In this document: piece after piece, positions 34,092-44,600 of the stretch
Layout of the letters: every line of letters starts with the position of its first letter
How positions within the stretch are numbered: the stretch's first letter is position 1
Assembly: GCA_020634565.1 (NCBI GenBank)
Contig: JACKBN010000008.1
Span: forward strand, 214,033 to 278,032
Direction of reading: 5' to 3'
DNA length: 64,000 nucleotides
Origin: Ardenticatenaceae bacterium
GTDB taxonomy: Bacteria > Chloroflexota > Anaerolineae > Promineifilales > Promineifilaceae
Program-made: the position numbers and the translations under genes
Notes under the pieces: model-generated
The model's database searches: none
Seen by the model: the letters and a program-made list of their open reading frames with translations, nothing else
What the model was told of the DNA's origin: nothing

Positions 34092-37000
34092 ATGCAGAAT
34101 AACCCTAAATCACGTCAACGAGTTAATCTCTTTTTACTTTTGGGCCTGGTCGGTGCCGCCTTGCTGCTGATTTTCCTGGCAGCCTCCGGGGGTAAACAAG
34201 CCGTCAGCGCCGCGCCTGAAGGAGCACAATCGGCCGATGGGCTGTGGCAAGATGTCGATGAAGCCACCTTGCGCGTCGAGGGTGATCGCGTCATCGTGCC
34301 CACGGCCTACCGCACCGTTTCGTTAGATTGGGAAGCGATAAACACGCTACTAGCCCAGGCCCCCGCTTCGATGAACAGCAGCGAGATCATTCTCTCGCTG
34401 CCGCTGCCAGATGGGAGCTACGGCCGTTTCCAAATCAGCAAAACGGCCGTGATGCACCCCGATCTCGCCGCCAAATTCCCCGAAATTCAAACGTTTGTGG
34501 GCAAAGGGCTGGATGATGCCACCGCCTACGCGCGGCTGGACAGCACCCCCAAAGGATTCCACGCCATGATTTTGTCGGGAAACGGCCGTGTTTTCATTGA
34601 CCCGTACACCGACAACAGCGTGAGCCTTTACCAGAGCTACTTCGCCAGCGACTTCATCCCCAACTTGCCAGAAGATTTTGAGCCGGATGTGGTGGTCGAA
34701 GAGCCAGGTAGCGATATCCATGCAGCAGATGCGCCCGGCATTGACGGCGTCTTTACCTCCGGCGGACAGCTACGCACCTACCGACTGGCCGTTGCCGCAA
34801 CGGGTGAATACACCCAATTCCACGGTGGCACCGTGCCGCTGGCGCTGGCCGAAATCGTCACCGCCATCAACCGCGTGGCGGGCATCTACGAACGAGAAGT
34901 GGCCGTCACCTTCCAGCTGGTGGCCAACAATGACCAGATTATCTACACCAACGGCGCGACCGATCCCTACACCAACACCAACGGCGCTGTGATGCTGGGC
35001 CAAAATCAGTCCAATCTAAACGCCGTCATCGGCTCGGCCAATTACGACGTGGGGCACGTGTTTAGCACCGGCGGTGGTGGTATCGCCGGACTGGGCGTGG
35101 TCTGCGGCGGGGCCAAAGCACAGGGCGTAACCGGCCTCGGTTCACCCATTGGCGATCCGTTCTACGTAGATTACGTTTCGCACGAGATGGGGCACCAGTT
35201 TGCCGGAAATCACACCTTCAACGGCAGCACCGGCAGCTGCGCCGGTGGCAACCGCAATGGCTCCACCGCCTACGAACCGGGCAGCGGCACCACCATCATG
35301 GCCTACGCTGGCATTTGCAGCCCGCAAGATATCCAAAGCAACAGCGACGATTATTTCCACGGCATCAGCTTTGACGAGATTGTGTCGTTTACCACGGCAG
35401 GCAATGGCAACACCTGTGCGGCCGTTTCCAGCACCGGCAACACGCCCCCCACGGCCAACGCCGGGGCCAGCTTCAGCATTCCGCTCAACACGCCATTTAC
35501 CCTCACCGGCTCCGGTTCAGATGTTGATGGCACGGCCTCGCTGACCTACAACTGGGAAGAGTTTGATCTCGGCCCTACCGGCTCGCCGCTGTCTCCCTCT
35601 GGCAACGCCCCGATTTTCCGCTCATTTGGGCCAACCGGGTCGCCATCGCGCACCTTCCCCCAAATTTCGGACATCGTCAACAACACGCAAACGCTGGGTG
35701 AACTGCTGCCGACATACGGCCGTACCATGAATTTCCGCTTCACCGTGCGTGACAATCAGGTGCCTGCCGGTGGTGTAGCCAGCGATGAGACAACGGTAAC
35801 GGCCGTTACCGGAACCGGCCCGTTTTTGGTAACGGCGCCAAATACGGTCGTTACCTGGGTCGGCAACACCGTCGAAACCGTCACCTGGAACGTCGCGGGC
35901 ACCAACCTGGCCCCGATTAGCTGCGCCAACGTCGCCATCAGCTTGTCCAGCGACGGCGGCTTCACGTACAACACCGTTCTCGATGCCAGCACGCCCAACG
36001 ACGGCAGCGCCGACGTACTGGTGCCCAACATCGGCAGCAGCAGTGCTCGCGTGCGCGTCAGCTGTGCTGATAACATCTTCTTCGACATTTCCAACAGCAA
36101 CTTTACCGTTGTGCCCGGTGGTGGCCCGACCGTGACCCCATCTAACACCCCGGTGCCGCCGACGGCAACCAACACGCCGCTGCCGCCAACCCCAACTGGC
36201 ACCGCCAGCAACACACCTACACCTGGCCCCGGCGGACAAACGCTACAGTTCAATCCGGTAGCCGATGCCTTCACCATGTCCAACCGGCCCACCAGCAACC
36301 TGGGTGTAGCCAGCACGCTGCGCCTGGATGCGTCGCCAGAAACCAACAGCTATCTGCGCTTTGATGTGCAGGGCCTCAATGGGACCGTTTCCCAGGCGAC
36401 CCTGCGCATTTACGTGCAAAGCAGTTCCACGCCAGGGTACGATGTGCATCAGCTGGCTGACAACAGCTGGGGCGAAACCAGCATCAACTTTAGCAACGCC
36501 CCAGCGTTCGGCAGCGTGATCGGCAGCTCTGGCAGCACAACCGCCAACAATTACGTAGATGTGGATGTTACCAGCGCGGTCAGCGCCAATGGATTGGTAA
36601 GCTTTGGCCTGAGCACGGCCGATTCTGGTCTGATTCTGCTGGCCAGCCGCGAAAGTGGCAACCAGCCGGAACTCATCGTGCAGACGGCAGGCAGCGGTGG
36701 TCCGACAGCGACCCCCACAGCCACGAATACGGCCGTTCCGCCTACCCCCACCTTTACCCCAGCACCTCGCTGCGACATTCAATTTGAAGGCGATGCCATT
36801 GCTGGCAACAATTTTGTACTTGTCACAGGCGAAGTTGGCACCGATATCACCATCATCAACCTTTCTACAGATACCACTCTGGGTAACGGAATCTTGGGCG
36901 GGCCATTTGATGGCCATGCCTGCCCAGGATTTGGCACAATTCTCCTCGATCCGCCGCTTGATTCTAACGATATTGGGAATGTATTGTTGGCTGTGGAAAC

Positions 37001-37577
37001 TGGCGTTGCCGATAACAACGACACCATAATTGTAATAGGGGCTACACCCTCACCATCCCCAACCCCGACAGCAACAGCATCCGCGACCCCCACACCAACG
37101 GCGACCTCTGGCCCCGGTGGCAGCACCTTCACCTTCAACAGCGTAGATGATGCCATTGTGTTAGGGAACCGGCCAACCAGTAACTACGGCACAGCCACCA
37201 TCCTGGGTACCGACGACGCCCCCAACATCTTGAGCTTCCTCAAGTTTGATGTGGCCGGACTGGATGGCGCGGTTGCCTCAGCCACGCTGCGCCTGTTTGT
37301 CACCAGCGGCAACGCTGCCTTTGACACAGTTGAAATCGCCGACAACAGCTGGTCACAGAACAGCATCACGTACAGCAATGCGCCTGCTGCGGGCACACTC
37401 ATCAACAATTCTGGCACGGTGGTAACCGGCACCTGGGTAGAGATTGACGTCACCAGCTACATCAGCGGCGACGGCACCTTTAGCCTGGCACTCCTGCCCG
37501 ATGCCGCTGGTCGCAATCTGTTCGACAGCGCGGAAACCGGCAACGGACCGGAACTGGTCGTGGTTACCGGCCCGTAA
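34092..37577 (+). CDS. Secreted reprolysin-like zinc metalloprotease with CBM96-like modules
   Basis: Extracellular metallopeptidase of 1161 residues. A signal helix (LFLLLGLVGAALLLIFLAA) and a propeptide precede the catalytic domain. Its zinc site HEMGHQFAGNH has ligands His364, His368 and His374 and base Glu365, with a later IMAYAGIC methionine-turn. Then come a PKD/Ig-like domain (from about 450), a linker at 674-712, a CBM96-like module (713-862), a small unique beta domain (about 890-985) and the shared C-terminal module (1008-1161). It starts after TTTTGGAG and has its own terminator. Confidence 0.93.
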   Translation: MQNNPKSRQRVNLFLLLGLVGAALLLIFLAASGGKQAVSAAPEGAQSADGLWQDVDEATLRVEGDRVIVPTAYRTVSLDWEAINTLLAQAPASMNSSEIILSLPLPDGSYGRFQISKTAVMHPDLAAKFPEIQTFVGKGLDDATAYARLDSTPKGFHAMILSGNGRVFIDPYTDNSVSLYQSYFASDFIPNLPEDFEPDVVVEEPGSDIHAADAPGIDGVFTSGGQLRTYRLAVAATGEYTQFHGGTVPLALAEIVTAINRVAGIYEREVAVTFQLVANNDQIIYTNGATDPYTNTNGAVMLGQNQSNLNAVIGSANYDVGHVFSTGGGGIAGLGVVCGGAKAQGVTGLGSPIGDPFYVDYVSHEMGHQFAGNHTFNGSTGSCAGGNRNGSTAYEPGSGTTIMAYAGICSPQDIQSNSDDYFHGISFDEIVSFTTAGNGNTCAAVSSTGNTPPTANAGASFSIPLNTPFTLTGSGSDVDGTASLTYNWEEFDLGPTGSPLSPSGNAPIFRSFGPTGSPSRTFPQISDIVNNTQTLGELLPTYGRTMNFRFTVRDNQVPAGGVASDETTVTAVTGTGPFLVTAPNTVVTWVGNTVETVTWNVAGTNLAPISCANVAISLSSDGGFTYNTVLDASTPNDGSADVLVPNIGSSSARVRVSCADNIFFDISNSNFTVVPGGGPTVTPSNTPVPPTATNTPLPPTPTGTASNTPTPGPGGQTLQFNPVADAFTMSNRPTSNLGVASTLRLDASPETNSYLRFDVQGLNGTVSQATLRIYVQSSSTPGYDVHQLADNSWGETSINFSNAPAFGSVIGSSGSTTANNYVDVDVTSAVSANGLVSFGLSTADSGLILLASRESGNQPELIVQTAGSGGPTATPTATNTAVPPTPTFTPAPRCDIQFEGDAIAGNNFVLVTGEVGTDITIINLSTDTTLGNGILGGPFDGHACPGFGTILLDPPLDSNDIGNVLLAVETGVADNNDTIIVIGATPSPSPTPTATASATPTPTATSGPGGSTFTFNSVDDAIVLGNRPTSNYGTATILGTDDAPNILSFLKFDVAGLDGAVASATLRLFVTSGNAAFDTVEIADNSWSQNSITYSNAPAAGTLINNSGTVVTGTWVEIDVTSYISGDGTFSLALLPDAAGRNLFDSAETGNGPELVVVTGP

Positions 37578-37656
37578 ATCAACCCAACCTAATTTCTCGG
37601 AAACTTCTTGAGCGATTACATTTCATAGGGCAGTTTCCGGGAAAATAGCGAGATAC

Positions 37657-37693
37657 AAAAAGGAGGCTCCGAATAGACGGGGCCTCCTTTTTC
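37657..37693 (+). terminator. Rho-independent terminator
   Basis: Stem AAAAAGGAGGC/GCCTCCTTTTT with a T-rich tail, 80 bp after the metalloprotease. Confidence 0.9.
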
Positions 37694-37722
37694 ATTTTTT
37701 ACAGGGATCGGGCTTGAGAAAA

Positions 37723-37783
37723 AGATTGGACCAATTTATTTATAGCGCCTGCGGGCTGTTCTCAACTGAAATTGGTCCAATCT
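37723..37783. repeat. 61-bp hairpin element, copy A3
   Basis: Same 15-bp arms as A1 and A2, here between convergent genes just after a normal terminator. It therefore need not itself be a terminator. Confidence 0.85.
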
Positions 37784-37805
37784 CAGTAAGTTCTGAAGGA
37801 TTCAG

Positions 37806-38426
37806 TTAATCGTCTTGACCGGGGATTGGTTCAAGTGGATTTGCGGGCACGGACATGCTGTCCAGCGGCGGCACGGGATCTCCACAGTAGGAAAACTCGC
37901 CGCTCTTACCGCTGTGATAGTAATAATCTTCGCCATTGACGCGCAGAATCATTTGCTGGCCGGGAACCAATGCCTGTGTGTAGGCTACGCCAGCCTCCGG
38001 GCAACCAAGGCTGCCATCGCGCCAGGTTACCTCCAGCAAGGAAACCAGTTCAATATCCGCAACATCCACGCCAATTCGTTCACTCAATTCAGTCATGGCT
38101 TCTACCACTGGCGCTTTAATGCCTGGATTGCCGGGCGCAGGCTGTACCACCATGGTAGCGTCAATAGGCACGGGAGTAATATCCCCCAAATCAACCGTGA
38201 CAGGCTCTGAGACTTGTTTGTTTTCATCTTCAGTAGGCGTTGGTTCTGTTTCAGGTGTGCCAATCATGGGGGGGCCCTCAGATTCTAATTTGATTGCTTC
38301 AGCCGGTGTATTGGTTGCTGCTGGTTCGGGAACGGCCGTTTCGTCAGGTTCTTCTGTGGTGGTTACGGCCGTACAGCCAATCAACAGTAAAACAATTAGA
38401 CTGAATATCCATTTTTTCGTTTTCAT
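37806..38426 (-). CDS. Lipoprotein of unknown function
   Basis: Type II signal with WIFSLIVLLLIGC, lipid Cys18, then a long Thr/Pro/Glu spacer (to about 80) and a folded C-terminal domain of about 110 residues. That domain has LSERIGVDVADIELVSLLEV, WRDGSLGCPEAGVAY and GEDYYYHSGKSGEFSYC, with two conserved-looking Cys that could pair. The W-x-DGSLGCP pattern is seen in small secreted proteins of unknown function. Divergent from the sugar permease genes with a 141-bp gap. Confidence 0.7.
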   Translation of the reverse strand: MKTKKWIFSLIVLLLIGCTAVTTTEEPDETAVPEPAATNTPAEAIKLESEGPPMIGTPETEPTPTEDENKQVSEPVTVDLGDITPVPIDATMVVQPAPGNPGIKAPVVEAMTELSERIGVDVADIELVSLLEVTWRDGSLGCPEAGVAYTQALVPGQQMILRVNGEDYYYHSGKSGEFSYCGDPVPPLDSMSVPANPLEPIPGQDD

Positions 38427-38567
38427 CTACACACTCCTATTCTACCCAATATCAATTATCAATGGGCAAGCGGAAATCGCTTGCCACTATACTCCCTTAA
38501 CGTCTTGATTGGCAAAATTGTTCCGCCCTTGTGTGCCCCTGCCCGCAACTTCGGTACAATAGCCGCC

Positions 38568-39476
38568 ATGCGGAAACCATGGGGGCGATCCCTCAGCTAC
38601 CAACAACGCCTGCGCCTGCTGCTGCTGCCTTACCTGAGCGGAATCCTGCTGCTGGTGGTGCTGCCGGCGCTCCTTTCCTTTGGCCTCGCCTTTTTCCGTT
38701 ACGACGCCCTTTCACCCCCCACCTGGATTGGCCACCTTAACTTTTTATTAGTAACCACCGATGAGCTGTTTCTGCTCAGCATTCAAAATTCGCTGGCGCT
38801 GGTGATTTTGCCGGTGCCCTTGCGGGTGCTGGGTGCTTTTTTGCTGGCGATTTTGTTGAGAAGAAACGGCCGTTTCCTCGGTTGGTTTCGCGCTTCCGTG
38901 TATCTACCCAGCATTATGCCCACCGCCGCCTATGCGCTGGCCTGGCTCTGGATTCTCAACCCGCTCTACGGGCCAATGAATTTGCTGCTGCAAGCCATCG
39001 GCCTCGCCCCACCTGCCTGGTTTGTCGATTCACAATGGGCCAAACCGGGCTTGGTGCTGCTCTCGCTCTGGCAAATTGGCGAAGGGTTTCTGGTCTGCCT
39101 GGCCGCCCTGCAAGACATTCCCCGCGCAGTAGAAGATGCGGCACTGGTGGACGGCGCCAACCGCGTCCAGCGCTTTTTTTACCTCACCCTGCCGCTCATG
39201 GCCCCCATCTTGCTCCTGCTGGCCTTTCGCGATGCCATTCTGACGCTGCAAGAATCGTTTACGACTGTGTTTCTGACCACGGGCGGTGGTCCCTACTACG
39301 CCACCTACACCCTGCCCATGCTCATCTACGAGCAGGGATTTGGGCTGCTGCTGTTTGGGGCCGCCAGCGCCGCGCTCTGGGTGCTGTATGCGCTCACCGG
39401 GCTGATTGTGCTGGGCCTTTACCTGATCGCCCGGCAGTGGCAAATTGGCACCACGGAGGAAACTTTTGTCCTTTAG
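38568..39476 (+). CDS. Sugar ABC transporter permease (MalF/LacF type)
   Basis: Membrane subunit of a carbohydrate importer, six helices. The EAA loop is RAVEDAALVDGANRVQRFFYLTLP, typical of CUT1 permeases. ATG 38568 (MRKPWGRSLSYQQRLR) starts at the conserved N-terminus; a longer start at 38481 is less likely. It overlaps the next permease start. No ATPase is encoded nearby, as is common for CUT1 systems that share an MsmK-type ATPase. The solute-binding protein encoded at 47867 is a candidate partner. Confidence 0.88.
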   Translation: MRKPWGRSLSYQQRLRLLLLPYLSGILLLVVLPALLSFGLAFFRYDALSPPTWIGHLNFLLVTTDELFLLSIQNSLALVILPVPLRVLGAFLLAILLRRNGRFLGWFRASVYLPSIMPTAAYALAWLWILNPLYGPMNLLLQAIGLAPPAWFVDSQWAKPGLVLLSLWQIGEGFLVCLAALQDIPRAVEDAALVDGANRVQRFFYLTLPLMAPILLLLAFRDAILTLQESFTTVFLTTGGGPYYATYTLPMLIYEQGFGLLLFGAASAALWVLYALTGLIVLGLYLIARQWQIGTTEETFVL

Positions 39477-40266
39477 AATGAACTGGCGTGTGCTGCTGCG
39501 GTTGTTGGTAACGGCCGTATTCCTTCTCCCCTTCCTTTGGCTGCTCACAGCCGCGCTGCACCCGGTAGGACGGCCGTTGCCTACCAGCCTCACCTTTTCA
39601 CTGGACATGACCCTGGAGAATTTTGGCCGCGTCTGGCAGCTCGTGCCATTCGGCCGTTTTACCCTGAATTCGCTGCTGGTAGTTCTGCTCGCCGTGCCGC
39701 TAACGCTCGTTACCAGCAGCTGGGCCGGGTTTGGCATGGCGCAGCTGCCCAAAACCAGTCAGCGCCGCTGGATTGTGCTTTCGCTGGCGGTGCTCATGGT
39801 GCCGGGGGTGGCTCTGTGGGCCTCACGCTTTCTGCTCTACAGAACGTTGGGCTGGTACGACTCTATTTTGGTGCTCATCGCCCCCGCCTTGATGGGCAGC
39901 AGCCCCTTTTTTGTGCTGATGTTTTACCGCGCCTTTCGCCGCATTCCGACGGCCATCTATGAAGCGGCGCAGCTGGACAGCGCCGGTGTGTTAGCCAGTT
40001 GGTGGCATGTGGGTTTGCCCATTGCCCGCCCCACCGCCATCGGCGTGGCGCTTCTCTCGTTTGTGCTGTATTGGGGGGATTTTGTTTCGCCGCTGCTTTA
40101 CCTGCGCTCGCAAAGCCTTTACACGCTGCCCGTGGCGCTTCGCCTGCTGCAACAGCTCGCCACTTCCGATTGGCCCCTGCTCATGGCTGGCGCTTTTATG
40201 GCCACAATCATTCCCGTAGCGCTCTTTCTACTGCTGCAACCTTATTTTGCCCGGCTCGGTCATTGA
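39466..40266 (+). CDS. Sugar ABC transporter permease (MalG/LacG type)
   Basis: Second CUT1 permease with six helices and the EAA loop IYEAAQLDSAGVLASWWHVGLP. The best start is TTG 39466, six bases after GGAGGA and overlapping the previous gene by 11 bp. ATG 39478 is the alternative but is 18 bases from the ribosome site. The overlap implies translational coupling and 1:1 stoichiometry with the first permease. It ends convergent with, and 7 bp from, the LacI-family gene. Confidence 0.86.
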   Translation: MSFRMNWRVLLRLLVTAVFLLPFLWLLTAALHPVGRPLPTSLTFSLDMTLENFGRVWQLVPFGRFTLNSLLVVLLAVPLTLVTSSWAGFGMAQLPKTSQRRWIVLSLAVLMVPGVALWASRFLLYRTLGWYDSILVLIAPALMGSSPFFVLMFYRAFRRIPTAIYEAAQLDSAGVLASWWHVGLPIARPTAIGVALLSFVLYWGDFVSPLLYLRSQSLYTLPVALRLLQQLATSDWPLLMAGAFMATIIPVALFLLLQPYFARLGH

Positions 40267-40273
40267 AAAATGC

Positions 40274-41296
40274 TTACCGATGGCGGCTTACCGATTCGCG
40301 GATAATCAACTCGGCGGCAAAGACGGGTAATTCCGGGGGACGGCCGTTCATCATCTGCAAAATGGCTTGGGCGGCGACCTGCCCCAGCGGCACAGATGGC
40401 TGGCGCGCTGTTGTCAGCGGCGGCACCATGTACGCTGCCGAACTCTCATCATCAAAACCCATCAAAGAGACATCCTCCGGCACACGAATGCCGCGCCGAT
40501 ACAAAGCCAGGCGGGCCCCAAACGCCATCTGGTCATTGGCAGTAAAAATCGCGCTAAACGGCCGTCCGCGCGACAACAACATCTCAACCGCCAACACACC
40601 AGACTGCTGCTGCAAATTCCCCTCCACCACCAAACGGGGGTCTGGCTCCAGTCCCGCATCGCGCAGCGCCTGCTGGTACCCTCGGTAGCGCTGCTGAATG
40701 TCGTTCACCGTCTCCTGGTACACCACAGAGGCGGTTAGGTGGGCAATGTCTCGATGCCCCATGTCCAGTAAATATTTTGTCACCTGGTATGCCGCCTGAA
40801 AATTGTCCAGGTACAGGCAGTTGTTCGGCATGGTTTGGAGCTGCCGCGCCACCACCAACAGCGGAACTTTCGCCGCCACCTTTTGCAAAATTTCTTCAGA
40901 AATTTGCCCGCCAATGACGATAATGCCGTCTACGCGCCGATCCAGCAGCAGATCCAAGGCTTGCTGCTCGATGGTTGGCTGCCAACGGCCGTCTGCAAAC
41001 AGCGGCCAATACTCTGAATCCTCTAACCCCAACAGGATGCCCTGCAAAATGCCATCATAAAATGGACTGCCAAAATTTTGCGTCAACACCCCAATCGTCA
41101 TCGACTGCCCACTGGCCAGACTTTGCGCAAAAATATTGGGGCGATAATCCAGCTCGGCAATGGCTTGCATCACCGCATCACGCTTTTCCTCCGCCACCAC
41201 GGCCGAATTGCGCAACACGCGGGAAACAGTGCTGGCGGAAACCTGTGCCTTTTCCGCAATATCCAGAATCGTTACCTTGCTTTTGTTGTCCACCAT
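40274..41296 (-). CDS. LacI-family transcriptional regulator
   Basis: Sugar-responsive repressor of 340 residues. The N-terminal helix-turn-helix reads VTILDIAEKAQVSASTVSRVL, followed by the hinge YRPNIFAQSLASGQS. The periplasmic-binding-like effector domain starts at MTIGVLTQNFGS. Two LacI-type operators lie in its own upstream gap, which is shared with the GH16 gene, so it probably controls itself and the glucanase. The effector is presumably a beta-glucan oligosaccharide (inference from neighbours). Confidence 0.93.
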   Translation of the reverse strand: MVDNKSKVTILDIAEKAQVSASTVSRVLRNSAVVAEEKRDAVMQAIAELDYRPNIFAQSLASGQSMTIGVLTQNFGSPFYDGILQGILLGLEDSEYWPLFADGRWQPTIEQQALDLLLDRRVDGIIVIGGQISEEILQKVAAKVPLLVVARQLQTMPNNCLYLDNFQAAYQVTKYLLDMGHRDIAHLTASVVYQETVNDIQQRYRGYQQALRDAGLEPDPRLVVEGNLQQQSGVLAVEMLLSRGRPFSAIFTANDQMAFGARLALYRRGIRVPEDVSLMGFDDESSAAYMVPPLTTARQPSVPLGQVAAQAILQMMNGRPPELPVFAAELIIRESVSRHR

Positions 41297-41329
41297 TCAC
41301 TCTCCTTCTGCCAAACGCTATTGTATTGC

Positions 41330-41341
41330 GAAAACGTTTTC
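41330..41341. promoter_or_regulatory. LacI-family operator 1
   Basis: GAAAACGTTTTC, a perfect palindrome matching the usual LacI-family half sites, 34 bases from the regulator start. Confidence 0.7.
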
Positions 41342-41422
41342 AAGCAAAACGCCACAAATCACACAGAACTCATCAAATTCTCAGGCAGCTTATTGACATC
41401 TACCAGTCCAAATGATACTATC

Positions 41423-41436
41423 TGAAAACGCTTTCA
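41423..41436. promoter_or_regulatory. LacI-family operator 2
   Basis: TGAAAACGCTTTCA, a near-perfect palindrome about 94 bases from operator 1 (centre to centre), roughly nine helical turns. The pair may support looping. The rest of the 341-bp gap holds a GCCCC/GGGGC hairpin and the GH16 leader. Confidence 0.7.
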
Positions 41437-41637
41437 AAGCTAATGCGCCCCACGGGGCCAGCACACAAAGTTCCAACCTTTTTACCCATGTGTCTGCCGA
41501 AAAAGCGCCTGTAAACACAAGCGAAAGAAGTTTTTAGGCATTTTCAGCCAGGCCACCATTGAACCGTGGGAATTAGAAGACCGAGGGGAGCCAGCAAAGG
41601 GTCTCTAACTACCCACCGATTGTGAAGGAGCAATGCC

Positions 41638-44600
41638 ATGAAATCGAGGAAAATTCATTTGTTTGTTTTCTTGCTGCTGGTTGCCTTTGTCACCAGCCTG
41701 CAAAGCAGACCAGCCATTGCCGCCAGCACGCAGCTGCTGACAGATTTTGAGAGCGGCGAACCCACTGGCTGGTTTGTTTATTCCGGCGGCGGGGCCACAA
41801 TTGCCACCGCCTACCCCACCGTTACCGATGCCGACCCCTTGGCCCAACCCGGCCAGGTGGGCGACAACACCTTTATCGAAGCCACTTTTGACGTGACCAC
41901 TGGCTATGCTGGTTTTGGCCAGGATTTTGTCTTAACGGGTGGCGCGCAGGATTGGAGTGGATTTACGGCCGTATCCTTCCAGGTCTACGGCACCAACTCC
42001 GGCCAATCTTACCAGTTTGAAATCATGGACAACCGGTCCGACCCCGCCAATGATACGGCCGAACGGTTCGACTTTGTTTTCGTGGATGATTTCAGCGGCT
42101 GGCAAGACATCACCATCCCCTTTACCAACTTCACCCGCGCCACCGATTACCAACCCGCTGGCGCACCCGATGACGGCCTGACCCTCACCGAAATGTGGGG
42201 CTTTGCCATCATTCTGGATGGCTCGGCTGGCACGCTGCGGCTGGACAACATCGGCCTGGAACGCGCCATTGTTGATGATTTTGAGTCTGGTCTGCCCAGC
42301 GGCACCGATGGCGACGGCAATCCCATTGGCTTCTACAAATTTGAAGGCCCCGATGCCATCGTCAGCTTTGCCACCAGCACCACCCCACCGCTGCCAGTGC
42401 CCGGCTCCGTCGCGGGCAACAACGTGCTCCAGCTCGACACCAACGTACCCTCCGGCAGTTGGGGCGGCATGGTGCACGCCTTTGAAAATGAAGCCGTGGA
42501 CACCTGGGTCACCCAAGATTGGAGCCGCTTTGTGGGCATCAGCTTCTGGCTGTACGGCAACAACACCGGCAGCACTCTGTTCCTGGACGTGCTGGACAAC
42601 CGCGCCGACGGCACCACCGGCGATACGGCCGAACGCTACTCCATCGACCTGGTGGATGATTTCTCCGGCTGGCAATACTTTGAAATTCCTTTTGACAGCC
42701 TGAACCGCAAAGAGGTAGGCAACGGCGCCCCCAACGACGGGCTGAACCTCACCGATGTTCACGGCTGGGGCTTTGGCGTCTTTAGCGCCGGGCAAGCCTT
42801 CACCAACTACATTGACGATGTGGCCCTGTACGGCACGGCCGATGTACCCGAGCTGGCTGTCGGCTTCACCGGCAACAACTACAACATCGCTGAAGGCGCT
42901 ACGGGCGAAATCACCGTCAGCCTCAACCGGGCGCTAGGCGAAGATGATCCCGCACAAGTGTCCGTTGATTACAGCGTAGAAACCGTGCTGGCTGAGCCAG
43001 GTCGCGATTACGTGCAGCCACCAGCAGGCACGCTCACCTTTGTACAAGGCGGTCCCTCACAGCTTTCCTTCACCCTGGAAACACTGGATGACAACAAGTA
43101 CGAAGGCACCGAGCGCGTCATCCTGCGTCTCACCAATCCGGTCGATGTCGCTCCTGGTTTCATCATGCAGGCCGCCGCCAGCATCGTGGACGATGAGGCG
43201 TACGACGCGCTGCTGCTAGACGATTTTGAGAAGGGCGCTTTCTTGTGGGACAGTGCTGGCATCTTGCTAACCACCCCGGAAATTGCCGCGAGTGATGCGA
43301 TGGCACTGCCCGGTCAAGGCGCTTACGAAACGGTACTGCATGCCGTACCAGCCATTGGACCCAGCCCCGCTGCCGTAAAAGCACAGGTCATTGCCGATCT
43401 CTCGGCCCTGCTGCCAACGGGTGACAATCTCGTTGATGGGTGGCTGGGCAAAGCGATCACGCGCCTGGAACAAAGCCAAAGCGACAACTACTGGCTCAAC
43501 GATTACTATCTGGCAACCGATGACGGCAAACGCGTTTTTGACCGCGACCGGCAGGCCATCCTGGAACTGATGAAGGTGACAGGGAGCAATGAAACGGCCG
43601 TTCAAACCGCCATCGATCAACTGTTAGCCGCCGAAAATACCCTGGCCACTCTCGCCCTGCAGCAAGCTGTCGCCAATGACGGTCAAGCATACTGGATCGG
43701 CAGAGCCGAGGCTGAACTGGCCAACGCTGAAGCACAAATTGCGACGGGCAATTACGACAAAGCGGCCCGCCATTACCGCGACGCGTGGCACTACGCAGGT
43801 AAAGCCGTCCAAGGCATGGAGCTGGCAGCACCCACTTTTGGCCGCGATTTTGCCCTTGGGCAAGATTGGAGCCTGAATGAAGGCTTGAGCTTCATGTATT
43901 ACGGCCAGGGCACTGGCGATACGATTACGCTGGAACTGCTGGACAATCGCGCCCCCGATCCGGGCAAGGCTGGCTGGTCGCTGGTGTGGAGCGATGAGTT
44001 TAACGATCCGGCAGGCACACCGCCCAACCCGGAGAATTGGTCCTACGAAATTGGGGACGGCACGGTCAACGGCATCCCCGGCTGGGGCAATGCCGAGCTG
44101 CAATATTACACCGACGACCCGGCCAACGCGGCCACCGACGGCGCGGGTAACCTGGTTATCACCGCCCGCGATGCGGAAGGTTTGACCTGCTACTATGGCC
44201 CGTGTGAATACACCTCAGCCCGGCTGTTGTCGGCCAACAAGGTGGAAGTGGCATACGGCCGTATTGAATCCCGCATTCAAGTTCCCGACGGCGAAGACGG
44301 CCTCTGGCCCGCGTTCTGGAGCCTGGGCACGGATATCAACGAAGTGGATTGGCCGCAAACTGGCGAAATCGACTTCATGGAATACGTCAGCCGCATTCCC
44401 GATGAGGTGTTTGGCACCATTCACGGCCCCGGCTACTCTGGCGGCCAATCTTTTGGCGACACCTACAACTTCCCTGGCGGCGTAGCGGGCAGCTTCCACA
44501 CCTACACCATCGAATGGCAACCAGACCTGATCGAATGGTATGTGGACGGGATTCTGTTCCACACCGCCACCCCGGCTGATGTGGCTCCGAACGAATGGGT

